6,134 nt of DNA from Pseudomonadota bacterium (GCA_023438115.1 JAEZEB010000207.1:1-6134), one strand, 5' to 3'. Shown: positions 1-6,095, numbered from the stretch's first letter. The notes: generated from the sequence alone by a model not told the origin. Program-made: numbers and translations.

Positions 1-1590
1 GCCGTAGGTCGATCGCCACGGCTTGCCCATTCGCGTTTCAAAAAAGGCGTCGGCGATGGCCGCCGGAAAGCGGCGGCGCAGCGCTGACGCCGCGCCCGTC
101 ATCGCCAGCTGCTCCGTAAGGATCCGAGCCGAGCCTTCGTCGGCGTGCGCCACGGCGCCCGCCGCCCGCTGAATGTTGAGTGTCGACTTGGCCGAGCCGC
201 CGAGTGAATCCTCGATCAGTCCGAGCACCGACTCGAGCGGCTCCGAGGATCGGCGCAGCACCCGCATCACGTCGAGCGCCATGATGTTGCCGGCGCCTTC
301 CCAGATCGAGTTGAGCGGCATCTCGCGGTAGATGCGCGCCATGATGCCCTCGCCGTGTTCCTCCACGTAGCCGTTGCCGCCCAGGCACTCCATGGCTTCC
401 TGGGCAAAGTGGCTGCCGCGCTTGCAGATCCAGAACTTGGCAATTGGCGTCAGCAGCCGGGCCATGGCCGCCTCCTGCGCATCGCCGCGCCGGTCGAAGG
501 CGCGCGCCAGGCGCAGCGCCAGGAAGGTCGCGGCCTCGCTTTCCAGCGCCAGGTCGGCCAGCACGTTGCGCATCAGCGGCTGTTCCACCAGCCGCTTGCC
601 GAAGGCCTCGCGCTGCGCGGTGTGGTTCAGCGCGATGGCCAGCGCCTGGCGCATCAGCCCGCTGGTGCCCAGCGCGCAGTCCAGCCGCGTCATGGTGCCC
701 ATCTCGAGGATCTGCGGCACGCCGCGGCCCTCCTCGCCCACCAGCCAGGCGGTGGCGCCGTGGAACTCCACCTCGGAACTCGCGTTGGCCTTGTTCCCCA
801 GCTTGTCCTTCAGGCGCTGCACGTGCAGCGCGTTGCGGCTGCCGTCAGGCAGCACGCGCGGCAGGAACAGGCAGCTCAGGCCCGAGGCCGTCTGCGCCAG
901 CACCAGGAACGCGTCGCACATGGGCGCCGAGAAGAACCACTTGTGGCCCGTCACCTTGTAGCGCGCGCCCCAGGCGTCGCTGCCGTCCGGCTCGGCGTGC
1001 GTGGTGTTGGCCCGCACGTCGGAGCCGCCCTGCTTCTCCGTCATGCCCATGCCCATGGTCACGCCGGCTTTCTCGCTCCAAGGCTTGAGCGCGGGGTCGT
1101 AGCTGCGGCTGGTGAGCTTGGGCGCCCAGTCGCGGAACACGCCCTCGTTGCTGCGCAGGGCCGGCGTGACCGCGTAGGTCATGGAGATCGGGCACAGGAT
1201 CGAAGGCTCCAGCTCGGTGAAGAGCATGAAGCCGGCGCCGCGCAGCACGTGCGGCGAGGCCGCAGCCGGCTGCGACCAGGGCGTGCCGTGCAGGCCGGCC
1301 TCGACGGCGGCGGACATCAGCGCGTGGTAGCTGGGATGGAACTCCACCTCGTCGACGCGGCGGCCGAAGCGGTCGTGCGTGTGGAGTTCGGGGGCGTGGA
1401 TGTTCGCGAGCCGCGCGTGCTCCTGCATCCGGCGCGAACCGGCCAGCGCGCCCAGCCGGCGCAGCGGTGCGGTATCCAGCTCCGGGGCGGCGATGCGCAA
1501 GGCATCCTGCAGGGCGCGGTTGCTGTCGAAGAGGTCGTAGTCGACCAGCGGCTCGGGCTGGTTGAACACTTCGTGCGTGGTCACGGACAT
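1..1590 (-). CDS. aidB: AidB-type acyl-CoA dehydrogenase, 3' end beyond window
   Basis: Cytoplasmic FAD flavoprotein of the AidB branch of the acyl-CoA dehydrogenases. E. coli AidB binds DNA, is induced by alkylating agents and has weak isovaleryl-CoA dehydrogenase activity. The N-terminus (THEVFNQP, residues 5-12) matches E. coli AidB as I remember it. Other shared blocks are CPISMTYAVTP, MTEKQGGSDV (183-192), TRLDCALG (301-308) and NSIWEGAGNIM. W430, E431 and R443 line up with the E. coli active-site residues W424, E425 and R437. The 530 codons present run off the left edge without a stop; E. coli AidB is about 541 residues, so little is missing. The start at 1590 has GGGGGAG five bases upstream. 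An in-frame ATG at 1626 lacks a ribosome site and would add 12 residues absent from E. coli AidB. It lies 66 bases after the MDR gene, probably in the same operon. The last 87 codons have looser codon use than the rest. Family assignment is firm; a DNA-repair role here is not shown. Confidence 0.9.
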   Translation of the reverse strand, partial: MSVTTHEVFNQPEPLVDYDLFDSNRALQDALRIAAPELDTAPLRRLGALAGSRRMQEHARLANIHAPELHTHDRFGRRVDEVEFHPSYHALMSAAVEAGLHGTPWSQPAAASPHVLRGAGFMLFTELEPSILCPISMTYAVTPALRSNEGVFRDWAPKLTSRSYDPALKPWSEKAGVTMGMGMTEKQGGSDVRANTTHAEPDGSDAWGARYKVTGHKWFFSAPMCDAFLVLAQTASGLSCLFLPRVLPDGSRNALHVQRLKDKLGNKANASSEVEFHGATAWLVGEEGRGVPQILEMGTMTRLDCALGTSGLMRQALAIALNHTAQREAFGKRLVEQPLMRNVLADLALESEAATFLALRLARAFDRRGDAQEAAMARLLTPIAKFWICKRGSHFAQEAMECLGGNGYVEEHGEGIMARIYREMPLNSIWEGAGNIMALDVMRVLRRSSEPLESVLGLIEDSLGGSAKSTLNIQRAAGAVAHADEGSARILTEQLAMTGAASALRRRFPAAIADAFFETRMGKPWRSTYG

Positions 1591-1595
1591 GGCGT

Positions 1596-1602
1596 CTCCC
1601 CC
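1596..1602 (-). promoter_or_regulatory. Ribosome binding site of the AidB-type gene
   Basis: GGGGGAG on the minus strand, five bases before the ATG at 1588-1590. It decides between this start and the in-frame ATG at 1624-1626, which has no purine-rich stretch at the right distance. Confidence 0.6.
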
Positions 1603-1616
1603 GTCGTGCTTTGCCG

Positions 1617-1645
1617 GTCCCGCCATCTTGCAGCGACGGCGGGAC
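1617..1645 (-). other. Intercistronic inverted repeat before the AidB-type gene
   Basis: A perfect 8-base inverted repeat (GTCCCGCC at 1617-1624, GGCGGGAC at 1638-1645) with a 13-base loop fills the middle of the 66-base gap between the MDR gene and the AidB-type gene. On the transcribed strand it is not followed by a T run, so it is not a typical intrinsic terminator. It could be an RNA stem affecting expression or stability of the last gene, or chance in GC-rich DNA. The alternative ATG at 1626 sits inside it. Confidence 0.35.
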
Positions 1646-1656
1646 GGGATGTTGCG

Positions 1657-2673
1657 TCAGATCAGCTTCACGAGCTGCTTGCCGAAGTTGCGGCCCTTGA
1701 GCATGCCCAGGAAGGCTTCCGGCGCGGATTCCAGGCCTTGCGCCACCGACTCGCGCGGACGCAGCTTGCCCGTGCCCACCAGGGTGCCGAGCTCCTGCAG
1801 CGCCTGCGGCCACACCTCCATGTGCTCGCTGACGATGAAGCCCTGCACCAGCAGGCGGTTGGTCAGGATCAGCTGCGGGTACTGCATGGGGATGGGCTTG
1901 CCGTCGTAGCCGGCGATCATCCCGCACAGCGCGATGCGGCCGAAGGCGTTCATGCGCAGCATCACGGCGTCCATCACCATGCCGCCGACGTTCTCGAAGT
2001 AGCCGTGCACGCCGTCCGGGCAGGCTTCCTTGATCGCCTTGGACAGCGAGTGCGCGTCGGCGTGCTGCTTGTAGTCGACGCAGGCGTCGAAGCCGAGCTC
2101 CTCCGTCACGTAGCGGCACTTGTCCGGGCCGCCCGCGATGCCCACCGCGCGGCAGCCGCGGGCCTTGGCCAGCGCACCGAGCGCGCTGCCCACGGCGCCG
2201 CTGGCGGCGCTCACCACCACGGTCTGGCCGGCCTGCGGCTCGATGATCTTCACCAGGCCGTACCAGGCCGTCACGCCCGGCATGCCGACGGCGCCGAGGT
2301 AGTGCGACAGCGGGACATGCGTCGTGTCCACCTTGCGCAGCGCGCCGGGCTGGTCGGCCTTCGCGACGCTGTACTCCTGCCAGCCGCCCATGCCGACGAC
2401 CTTGTCGCCCGGCTGGTACTTCGGGCTGCGGCTCTCGACCACCTCGCCCACCGTGCCGCCCTGCATTACCTGCCCCAGCGGCTGCGGCGCGGCATAGCTC
2501 TTGGCGTCGTTCATGCGCCCGCGCATGTAGGGATCGAGGCTGAGGAAATGGTTGCGCACCAGCACCTCGCCGTCCTGCAACGGCGGCGTCTCGGCGGTGA
2601 CGAGCTTGAAGTTGGAGGCGCTGGCCTCGCCGGTGGGGCGGTTGTCCAGCAGGATCTGCTTGTTGGTCGGCAT
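1657..2673 (-). CDS. NADP-dependent MDR oxidoreductase (CurA / leukotriene B4 dehydrogenase type)
   Basis: A 338-residue medium-chain dehydrogenase/reductase of the zinc-free prostaglandin reductase type, the family of E. coli CurA (YncB, about 345 residues). Members use NADPH to reduce the double bond of alpha,beta-unsaturated ketones and aldehydes. Visible features: an N-terminal GroES-like catalytic domain with SLDPYMRGRM (45-54), the Rossmann nucleotide loop AASGAVGSALG (156-166), a GGPDKC stretch (181-186) where K185 is the usual contact for the NADP 2'-phosphate, and YFENVGG (225-231). The zinc-ligand cysteine cluster of alcohol dehydrogenases is absent. The start at 2673 has GAGGAGG five bases upstream; an in-frame ATG at 2781 would add 36 residues of proline/arginine-rich sequence overlapping the thioesterase gene and is not credible. 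It begins 10 bases after the thioesterase stop, so the two are almost certainly co-transcribed. The true substrate is unknown; removal of a reactive enone or enal is an inference. Confidence 0.92.
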   Translation of the reverse strand: MPTNKQILLDNRPTGEASASNFKLVTAETPPLQDGEVLVRNHFLSLDPYMRGRMNDAKSYAAPQPLGQVMQGGTVGEVVESRSPKYQPGDKVVGMGGWQEYSVAKADQPGALRKVDTTHVPLSHYLGAVGMPGVTAWYGLVKIIEPQAGQTVVVSAASGAVGSALGALAKARGCRAVGIAGGPDKCRYVTEELGFDACVDYKQHADAHSLSKAIKEACPDGVHGYFENVGGMVMDAVMLRMNAFGRIALCGMIAGYDGKPIPMQYPQLILTNRLLVQGFIVSEHMEVWPQALQELGTLVGTGKLRPRESVAQGLESAPEAFLGMLKGRNFGKQLVKLI

Positions 2674-2678
2674 GGTGG

Positions 2679-2685
2679 CCTCCTC
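2679..2685 (-). promoter_or_regulatory. Strong ribosome binding site overlapping the thioesterase stop
   Basis: GAGGAGG, a near-ideal Shine-Dalgarno sequence, shares two bases with the thioesterase TGA (read as TGAGGAGG) and lies five bases before the MDR start at 2673. The arrangement allows terminating ribosomes to restart on the MDR gene and fixes its start codon. Confidence 0.75.
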
Positions 2686-3100
2686 AGTCGGTGGAGATGG
2701 TGTTGGCCGGCGCACTGGGCGCCGTCCGCTTGACGTACTTGAAGGTGCCGGTGGCGTGCGCGCAGGCCTGCCCGTGGGCATCGTAGACCGTGCCTTCGGT
2801 GAAGGCCATCGACTTCGTGCGATGCATCAGCCGGCCGCGGGCGACGAGCTGGCCCTGGCAGGGCCGCATGAAGCTGGTCTTCATCTCGATGGTGACGACG
2901 CCGATCTCCATCTCGAGGCTGCGCGCCGCCGTGGCCATGACCACGTCCAGCAGCGTCATGACGGCGCCGCCGTGCGTCACCCGGAAGGAATTCATGTGCT
3001 CGTCCTTCGGCAGGTAGCGCAGCTCCGATTCGCCGCCCTCCATCTTCACCAGCTCGAAGCCAAGGTGGCTCACGAAGGGAATCTCGACCCCGAAAGTCAT
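2684..3100 (-). CDS. PaaI/YdiI-type hotdog-fold acyl-CoA thioesterase
   Basis: A 138-residue single-domain hotdog protein, the normal length for the PaaI/YdiI group. These enzymes hydrolyse acyl- or aryl-CoA thioesters to free acid and CoA, usually as cytoplasmic tetramers. The signature VTHGGAVMTLLDVVMA (41-56) marks the central hotdog helix: H43-G44-G45 starts the oxyanion-hole helix, and D52 falls at the position of the catalytic acid (Asp in PaaI, Glu in YdiI). A later SFMRPCQG-type strand and an RTKSMAFTEGTVYD strand complete the fold. The ribosome site is weak (a GTGGGGG stretch) and lies at the edge of a palindromic repeat filling the gap to the SDR gene. The gene sits 10 bases before the MDR gene. 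Likely role: releasing CoA from stalled or misformed thioesters in the pathway served by the neighbouring dehydrogenases. Substrate is unknown. There is no second hotdog domain. Confidence 0.9.
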   Translation of the reverse strand: MTFGVEIPFVSHLGFELVKMEGGESELRYLPKDEHMNSFRVTHGGAVMTLLDVVMATAARSLEMEIGVVTIEMKTSFMRPCQGQLVARGRLMHRTKSMAFTEGTVYDAHGQACAHATGTFKYVKRTAPSAPANTISTD

Positions 3101-3128
3101 GGCGCCCCCACGCTTGTCACTTCGTGTA

Positions 3129-3183
3129 CTGCGCTGCCCCCCGAGGGGGCGCAGCCGCCTTCGGGCGGCCGTGCGACGGCTGC
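3129..3183. repeat. Composite palindromic (REP-like) intergenic repeat
   Basis: Two adjoining hairpins lie in the 97-base gap between the SDR and thioesterase genes. The first (3129-3154) pairs CTGCGC with GCGCAG around a CCCC/GGGG core. The second (3154-3169) is a perfect GCCGCC/GGCGGC stem around a TTCG loop on the plus strand. GCAGCCG (3151-3157) and CGGCTGC (3177-3183) are also inverted copies, so an alternative long fold exists. I remember very similar sequences, including the adjacent AAGTGACAAGCGTGGGGG stretch (minus strand), as dispersed intergenic repeats of Comamonadaceae; that recollection was not checked. No T run follows on the transcribed strand, so a classical terminator is unlikely. 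It may protect the upstream mRNA end or partly uncouple the two halves of the operon. Confidence 0.65.
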
Positions 3184-3197
3184 GGGGCTTGCCACCC

Positions 3198-3989
3198 TCA
3201 GCCCCCGGTGATCACGCTCACGCCGCCGTCGACGGCCAGCCACTGCCCGGTGATGTGCTTGCCGGCGTCGGAGGCGAGCAGCAGCGCGGTGCCCTTGAGG
3301 TCCTCGTCGTCGCCCAGGCGCCGCAGCGGCGCGTGCGAAGCCATCTCGTCCTCGCCCAGGCGCTCCAGCGTGGCCTTCGTCATCTTGCTGGGGAAGAAGC
3401 CGGGGCAGATGGCGTTGACGTTGATGCCGTACTTGCCCCACTCGCAGGCCAGCGCCTGCGTGAAGGTGATGACGGCGCCCTTCGAGGTGTTGTAGGCGAT
3501 CGTGTTCATGTCGGCGGGATTGCCGCCCAGGCCCGCGATGGACGCGATGTTGACGATGCGGCCCTGCTTGCGCGGGATCATGCTGCGCTTGGCGATCTGC
3601 TGGCTCAGGAGGAAGTAGCCGCGGACGTTGAGGTTCATCACCTTGTCCCACGCTTCCACGGGATGGTCCTCGGCCGGGGCGCCCCAGGCGGCGCCCGCGT
3701 TGTTCACCAGGATGTCCACGTCGCCCATGCGTTCCAGCGTCTGGTCGGCGAGCTTGCGGATGTCCTCCTCGCGCGCGCAGTCGGCGGCGACCCAGCGTGC
3801 GTCGATGCCCGCGGCCTGCAGGTCGGCCACGGCTTCCTCCAGGTCGCCGGCCTTGCGCGAACTGAGCATGATGCGCGCGCCGGCCTCGCCCAGCGCGTGC
3901 GCGATCTGCAGGCCGAGGCCGCGCGAACCGCCCGTGACGAGGGCCGTGCGGCCCTCGAGGTTGAAGAGTTGCTGGACGGTGCGGGTCAT
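3198..3989 (-). CDS. Short-chain dehydrogenase/reductase (SDR), FabG-like
   Basis: A 263-residue classical SDR, a cytoplasmic NAD(P)-dependent oxidoreductase acting on hydroxyl/keto groups. It has the full motif set: TGGSRGLG (19-26) for the dinucleotide loop, NNAG (96-99), N121, and catalytic S150, Y166 and K170 (YxxxK). The C-terminal ITGQWLAVDGG is typical of the FabG/gluconate 5-dehydrogenase group. The basic SSRK stretch (43-46) after the second strand suggests NADP(H) over NAD(H). The start at 3989 has AAGGAGA four bases upstream and its ATG overlaps the stop of the small membrane protein gene (ATGA), indicating translational coupling. An upstream in-frame ATG at 4238 would add about 83 arginine-rich residues antisense in character and is rejected. 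In this context it could oxidise a 3-hydroxyacyl-CoA or reduce a ketoacyl group, but SDR substrate cannot be read from the sequence. Confidence 0.93.
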   Translation of the reverse strand: MTRTVQQLFNLEGRTALVTGGSRGLGLQIAHALGEAGARIMLSSRKAGDLEEAVADLQAAGIDARWVAADCAREEDIRKLADQTLERMGDVDILVNNAGAAWGAPAEDHPVEAWDKVMNLNVRGYFLLSQQIAKRSMIPRKQGRIVNIASIAGLGGNPADMNTIAYNTSKGAVITFTQALACEWGKYGINVNAICPGFFPSKMTKATLERLGEDEMASHAPLRRLGDDEDLKGTALLLASDAGKHITGQWLAVDGGVSVITGG

Positions 3990-4210
3990 GGGGTCTCCTT
4001 GTCTTGGTTCGGGGTCTCCGGCAGGCGCGATCGCACGACGATCAGCACCACGCCTGCGGCGGTGGCCATGCCGCCCACGGCCGTGAGGCTCCAGCCGGCG
4101 ATGGCGGCTGCGTCGTGGGAAGCGATGCCGAGGATCAGCACGAACAGCCCGCCGAAGATCAGGATCCAGGCGAGGCTGTCGATGCGCTTGAGGGCACGGG
4201 CGGTCGGCAT
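3986..4210 (-). CDS. Small two-helix membrane protein of unknown function
   Basis: A 74-residue protein I do not recognise. It has two hydrophobic segments, about residues 12-30 (WILIFGGLFVLILG core) and 37-59 (small-residue rich, with G46-G47 and G53), joined by a short polar turn, SHD (31-33). Basic residues R5, K8, R9 at the front and R60, R62 behind the second helix predict both ends in the cytoplasm with a short periplasmic loop. A polar proline/acid tail (63-74) follows. There is no signal-peptide cleavage motif. Its ATG shares one base with the dehydrogenase stop (TGATG) and its TGA overlaps the SDR start (ATGA); GAGGAA lies about nine bases upstream. This tight packing and sensible membrane topology argue that it is translated. 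It could anchor or modulate a neighbouring enzyme at the membrane, but nothing in the sequence shows that. Confidence 0.75.
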   Translation of the reverse strand: MPTARALKRIDSLAWILIFGGLFVLILGIASHDAAAIAGWSLTAVGGMATAAGVVLIVVRSRLPETPNQDKETP

Positions 4211-6036
4211 CAGAAGGCTTCCTCGGGCATGGTGGCACAGGTTGGATCGCGCGTCTCGACCACGCGCAGCCACGCCGGGATCTTCGGCAGTTCGTAGTGG
4301 AAGAAATAGCGCGCCGCGCGCACCCTGCCCTCGTGGGCGGGCGCCGCGGAGCCGGCCGGCAGGCCGGCGAGGATGTCGAGCCAGGTCCAGGCGATCACCA
4401 GGTGGCCGAAGGCCTGCATGTAGGGAACGGCATTCGCCAGCGCCTCGGCCGGGTCGCCGCTCGCCCAGGCGGCCTTGGTGGCGGCGCCGACCTTCTGCAG
4501 CGCCTGCGCCAGCGCGCTGGCATGCTCCGCCAGGTGCGGCTGGCCGATCGCGCGTTCTATCGTGGCATTGATGCGGCCGGCCAGCAGCGCGAGGCCCTTG
4601 CCGCCTTCCATCACCACCTTGCGTCCCAGCAGGTCGGCCGCCTGGATGCCGTGGGTGCCCTCGTGGATCATGTTCAGGCGGTTGTCGCGCCAGTACTGCT
4701 CCACCGGGAAGTCGCGCGTGTAGCCATAGCCGCCGTGCACCTGGATCGCCAGCGAGTTCGCCTCCAGGCAGAACTCGCTGGGCCAGCTCTTGGCCACGGG
4801 GGTCAGCACTTCCAGCAGCAGGCGCGCCTCCTCGGCGGCTTCCGGCGTGCCGGTGTGCTGTTCGTCGACCAGCCGCGCGCAGAACAGCAGCAACGCCAGC
4901 GCGCCTTCGCAGTACGACTTCTGCGCGAGCAACATGCGCTTGACGTCGGCGTGCTCGATGATGCGCACCTGCGGTTGCGCCGCGTCCTTGCCCGCAGGGC
5001 CGACCGGCCGGCCCTGCGGCCGGTTTTTCGCGTAATCGAGCGAGGCGTAGTAGCCGGCCAGGCCCAGCGACGTGGCGGCCAGGCCGATGCCGATGCGCGC
5101 CTCGTTCATCATGTGGAACATGCAACGCAGGCCTTCGCCCGGGCGTCCCACCAGGTAGCCGATCGCGCCCGCGCCGCCGCGCACCGGGTACTTGCCTTCG
5201 CCAAAGTTCAGGAGCGTGTTGGTGGTGCCGCGCCAGCCGAGCTTGTGGTTCAGGCCGGCGAGCGCGACGTCGTTGCGTTCACCGGTCAGTTCGCCCTGCG
5301 CATCCACGAGCTTCTTCGGCACGATGAAGAGCGAGATGCCGCGCGTGCCGGGCACCAGCTTGCCGTCCGGGCCGGGGATCTTCGCGAGCACCAGGTGGAT
5401 GATGTTCTCCGCCAGCTCGTGCTCGCCGGCCGAGATCCACATCTTGTTGCCCTTGAGGCGGTAGCGCGGACCCAGAGGATCGGATTCGAAATCCGCGCCG
5501 TCGGGCGTGGCGCGCGTCGCGACGTCGGACAGGGAAGATCCCGCCTGCGGCTCCGACAGGCACATGGTGCCGGTGAAGCGCCCGCCGAATTCGTTGCGCG
5601 CGAACACCGCCTTCTGCGTCTCGGTGCCGTGCACCATCAGCAGGTTGGCGTTGCCCTTGGTGAGCAGGCTGGAGCCTATGCTCACCGAGGCCGTGGCGAA
5701 GAAGGTGCCCGCCGCGGCCTCGATCGTGTAGGGCAGCTGCATGCCGCCCTCCTCGTAGTCCTGCGCTGCGCTGACCATGCCGGATTCCACGTAGGCGCGG
5801 TGCGCCTCGTGGGTGGCCTGCGGCAGGATCACCTTCTCGCCGTCGAAGCGCGGCTCCTCGGTGTCGACGAGCCGGTTGAAGGGCGCGTACTTCTCGCGCG
5901 CGATGCGCTCGCAGGTGTCCAGCACCGCGTCGAAGGTCTCGCGCGAATGGTCGGCGAAGCGCGGCCGCGCGGTGAGGCCGTCGACGCCTAGCCAGTCATT
6001 CAGGAGGAAGTCGAGGGTGGGACGAAGCTGGGACAT
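4210..6036 (-). CDS. Long acyl-CoA dehydrogenase with extra C-terminal domain (DmdC-like family)
   Basis: A 608-residue cytoplasmic FAD enzyme that introduces a trans-2,3 double bond into an acyl-CoA and passes electrons to electron-transfer flavoprotein. Layout: N-terminal helical domain (about 35-150), middle beta domain with the family signature CLSEPQAGSSLSD (159-171) and KMWISAGEH (198-206), C-terminal helical bundle (about 300-470), then an added helical domain (about 475-600) found in the roughly 600-residue members. The catalytic base is E459 in NMIHEGTHGIQA, at the place used by short/medium-chain enzymes and DmdC. HGGYGYTRDFPVEQYWRD (434-451) is the usual FAD/subunit contact block. 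The start at 6036 has GAGGAA three bases upstream; an in-frame ATG at 6132 would add 32 residues from hairpin DNA with no homology. Its stop overlaps the start of the small membrane gene (TGATG). Relatives include 3-methylmercaptopropionyl-CoA dehydrogenase, but DMSP use is not supported here; the substrate is unknown. Confidence 0.95.
   Translation of the reverse strand: MSQLRPTLDFLLNDWLGVDGLTARPRFADHSRETFDAVLDTCERIAREKYAPFNRLVDTEEPRFDGEKVILPQATHEAHRAYVESGMVSAAQDYEEGGMQLPYTIEAAAGTFFATASVSIGSSLLTKGNANLLMVHGTETQKAVFARNEFGGRFTGTMCLSEPQAGSSLSDVATRATPDGADFESDPLGPRYRLKGNKMWISAGEHELAENIIHLVLAKIPGPDGKLVPGTRGISLFIVPKKLVDAQGELTGERNDVALAGLNHKLGWRGTTNTLLNFGEGKYPVRGGAGAIGYLVGRPGEGLRCMFHMMNEARIGIGLAATSLGLAGYYASLDYAKNRPQGRPVGPAGKDAAQPQVRIIEHADVKRMLLAQKSYCEGALALLLFCARLVDEQHTGTPEAAEEARLLLEVLTPVAKSWPSEFCLEANSLAIQVHGGYGYTRDFPVEQYWRDNRLNMIHEGTHGIQAADLLGRKVVMEGGKGLALLAGRINATIERAIGQPHLAEHASALAQALQKVGAATKAAWASGDPAEALANAVPYMQAFGHLVIAWTWLDILAGLPAGSAAPAHEGRVRAARYFFHYELPKIPAWLRVVETRDPTCATMPEEAF
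4992..5028 (+). other. Terminator-shaped hairpin inside the dehydrogenase gene, antisense strand
   Basis: A perfect 11-base stem (4992-5002 with 5009-5019, core GCAGGGCC/GGCCCTGC) with a six-base loop is followed on the plus strand by CCGG and then five T residues (5024-5028). In shape it resembles an intrinsic terminator for transcription antisense to the gene. It encodes residues of about 338-349, a variable proline/glycine-rich loop of the enzyme, so coding chance is possible. Confidence 0.3.
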
Positions 6037-6039
6037 GGG

Positions 6040-6045
6040 TTCCTC
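6040..6045 (-). promoter_or_regulatory. Ribosome binding site of the long acyl-CoA dehydrogenase
   Basis: GAGGAA on the minus strand, three bases from the ATG at 6034-6036, supports this start over the upstream in-frame ATG at 6130-6132, which has almost no leader in the window. Confidence 0.55.
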
Positions 6046-6049
6046 GTAG

Positions 6050-6073
6050 GGTGGCACGCCGTGCGTGCCCACC
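6050..6073. promoter_or_regulatory. Dyad upstream of the first gene, possible operator or leader stem
   Basis: GGCACGC (6053-6059) and GCGTGCC (6063-6069) are perfect inverted copies around a three-base centre. The dyad extends to GGT/ACC on the outside if base 6070 is skipped. It lies 17-33 bases before the ATG, just upstream of the ribosome site. A TetR- or similar dimer-binding site, or an RNA stem in the leader, would both fit; neither is shown. No -10/-35 pair is recognisable near it. Confidence 0.3.
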
Positions 6074-6095
6074 GTGCGCCGCGTGCATGCCGGGT

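Noticed and set aside
355..2733. Open frame of nearly 2.4 kb on the plus strand
   Set aside because: It runs antisense to four well-supported genes. Its translation is dominated by Ala, Arg, His, Gly, Val and Leu without any recognisable domain, as expected opposite GC-rich coding DNA.
2674..2781. N-terminal extension of the MDR oxidoreductase to an ATG at 2781
   Set aside because: It overlaps the thioesterase gene, is Pro/Arg-rich and unlike the family's N-terminus, whereas the start at 2673 has a near-ideal ribosome site.
4239..5125. Longer minus-strand version of the small membrane protein starting at 5125
   Set aside because: The added 305 residues are Arg/Ala/Gly-rich out-of-frame translation of the dehydrogenase gene; the ATG at 4210 has a ribosome site and the overlap typical of coupled genes.
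3099..5991. Long open frames on the plus strand (3099-4571 and 4297-5991)
   Set aside because: Both are antisense to genes with clear family motifs, have biased low-complexity composition and lack convincing ribosome sites.
4210..6036. Naming the long acyl-CoA dehydrogenase dmdC
   Set aside because: Length and catalytic Glu fit the DmdC-like family, but this family is broad and no dmdB, dmdD or other DMSP gene is in the window.
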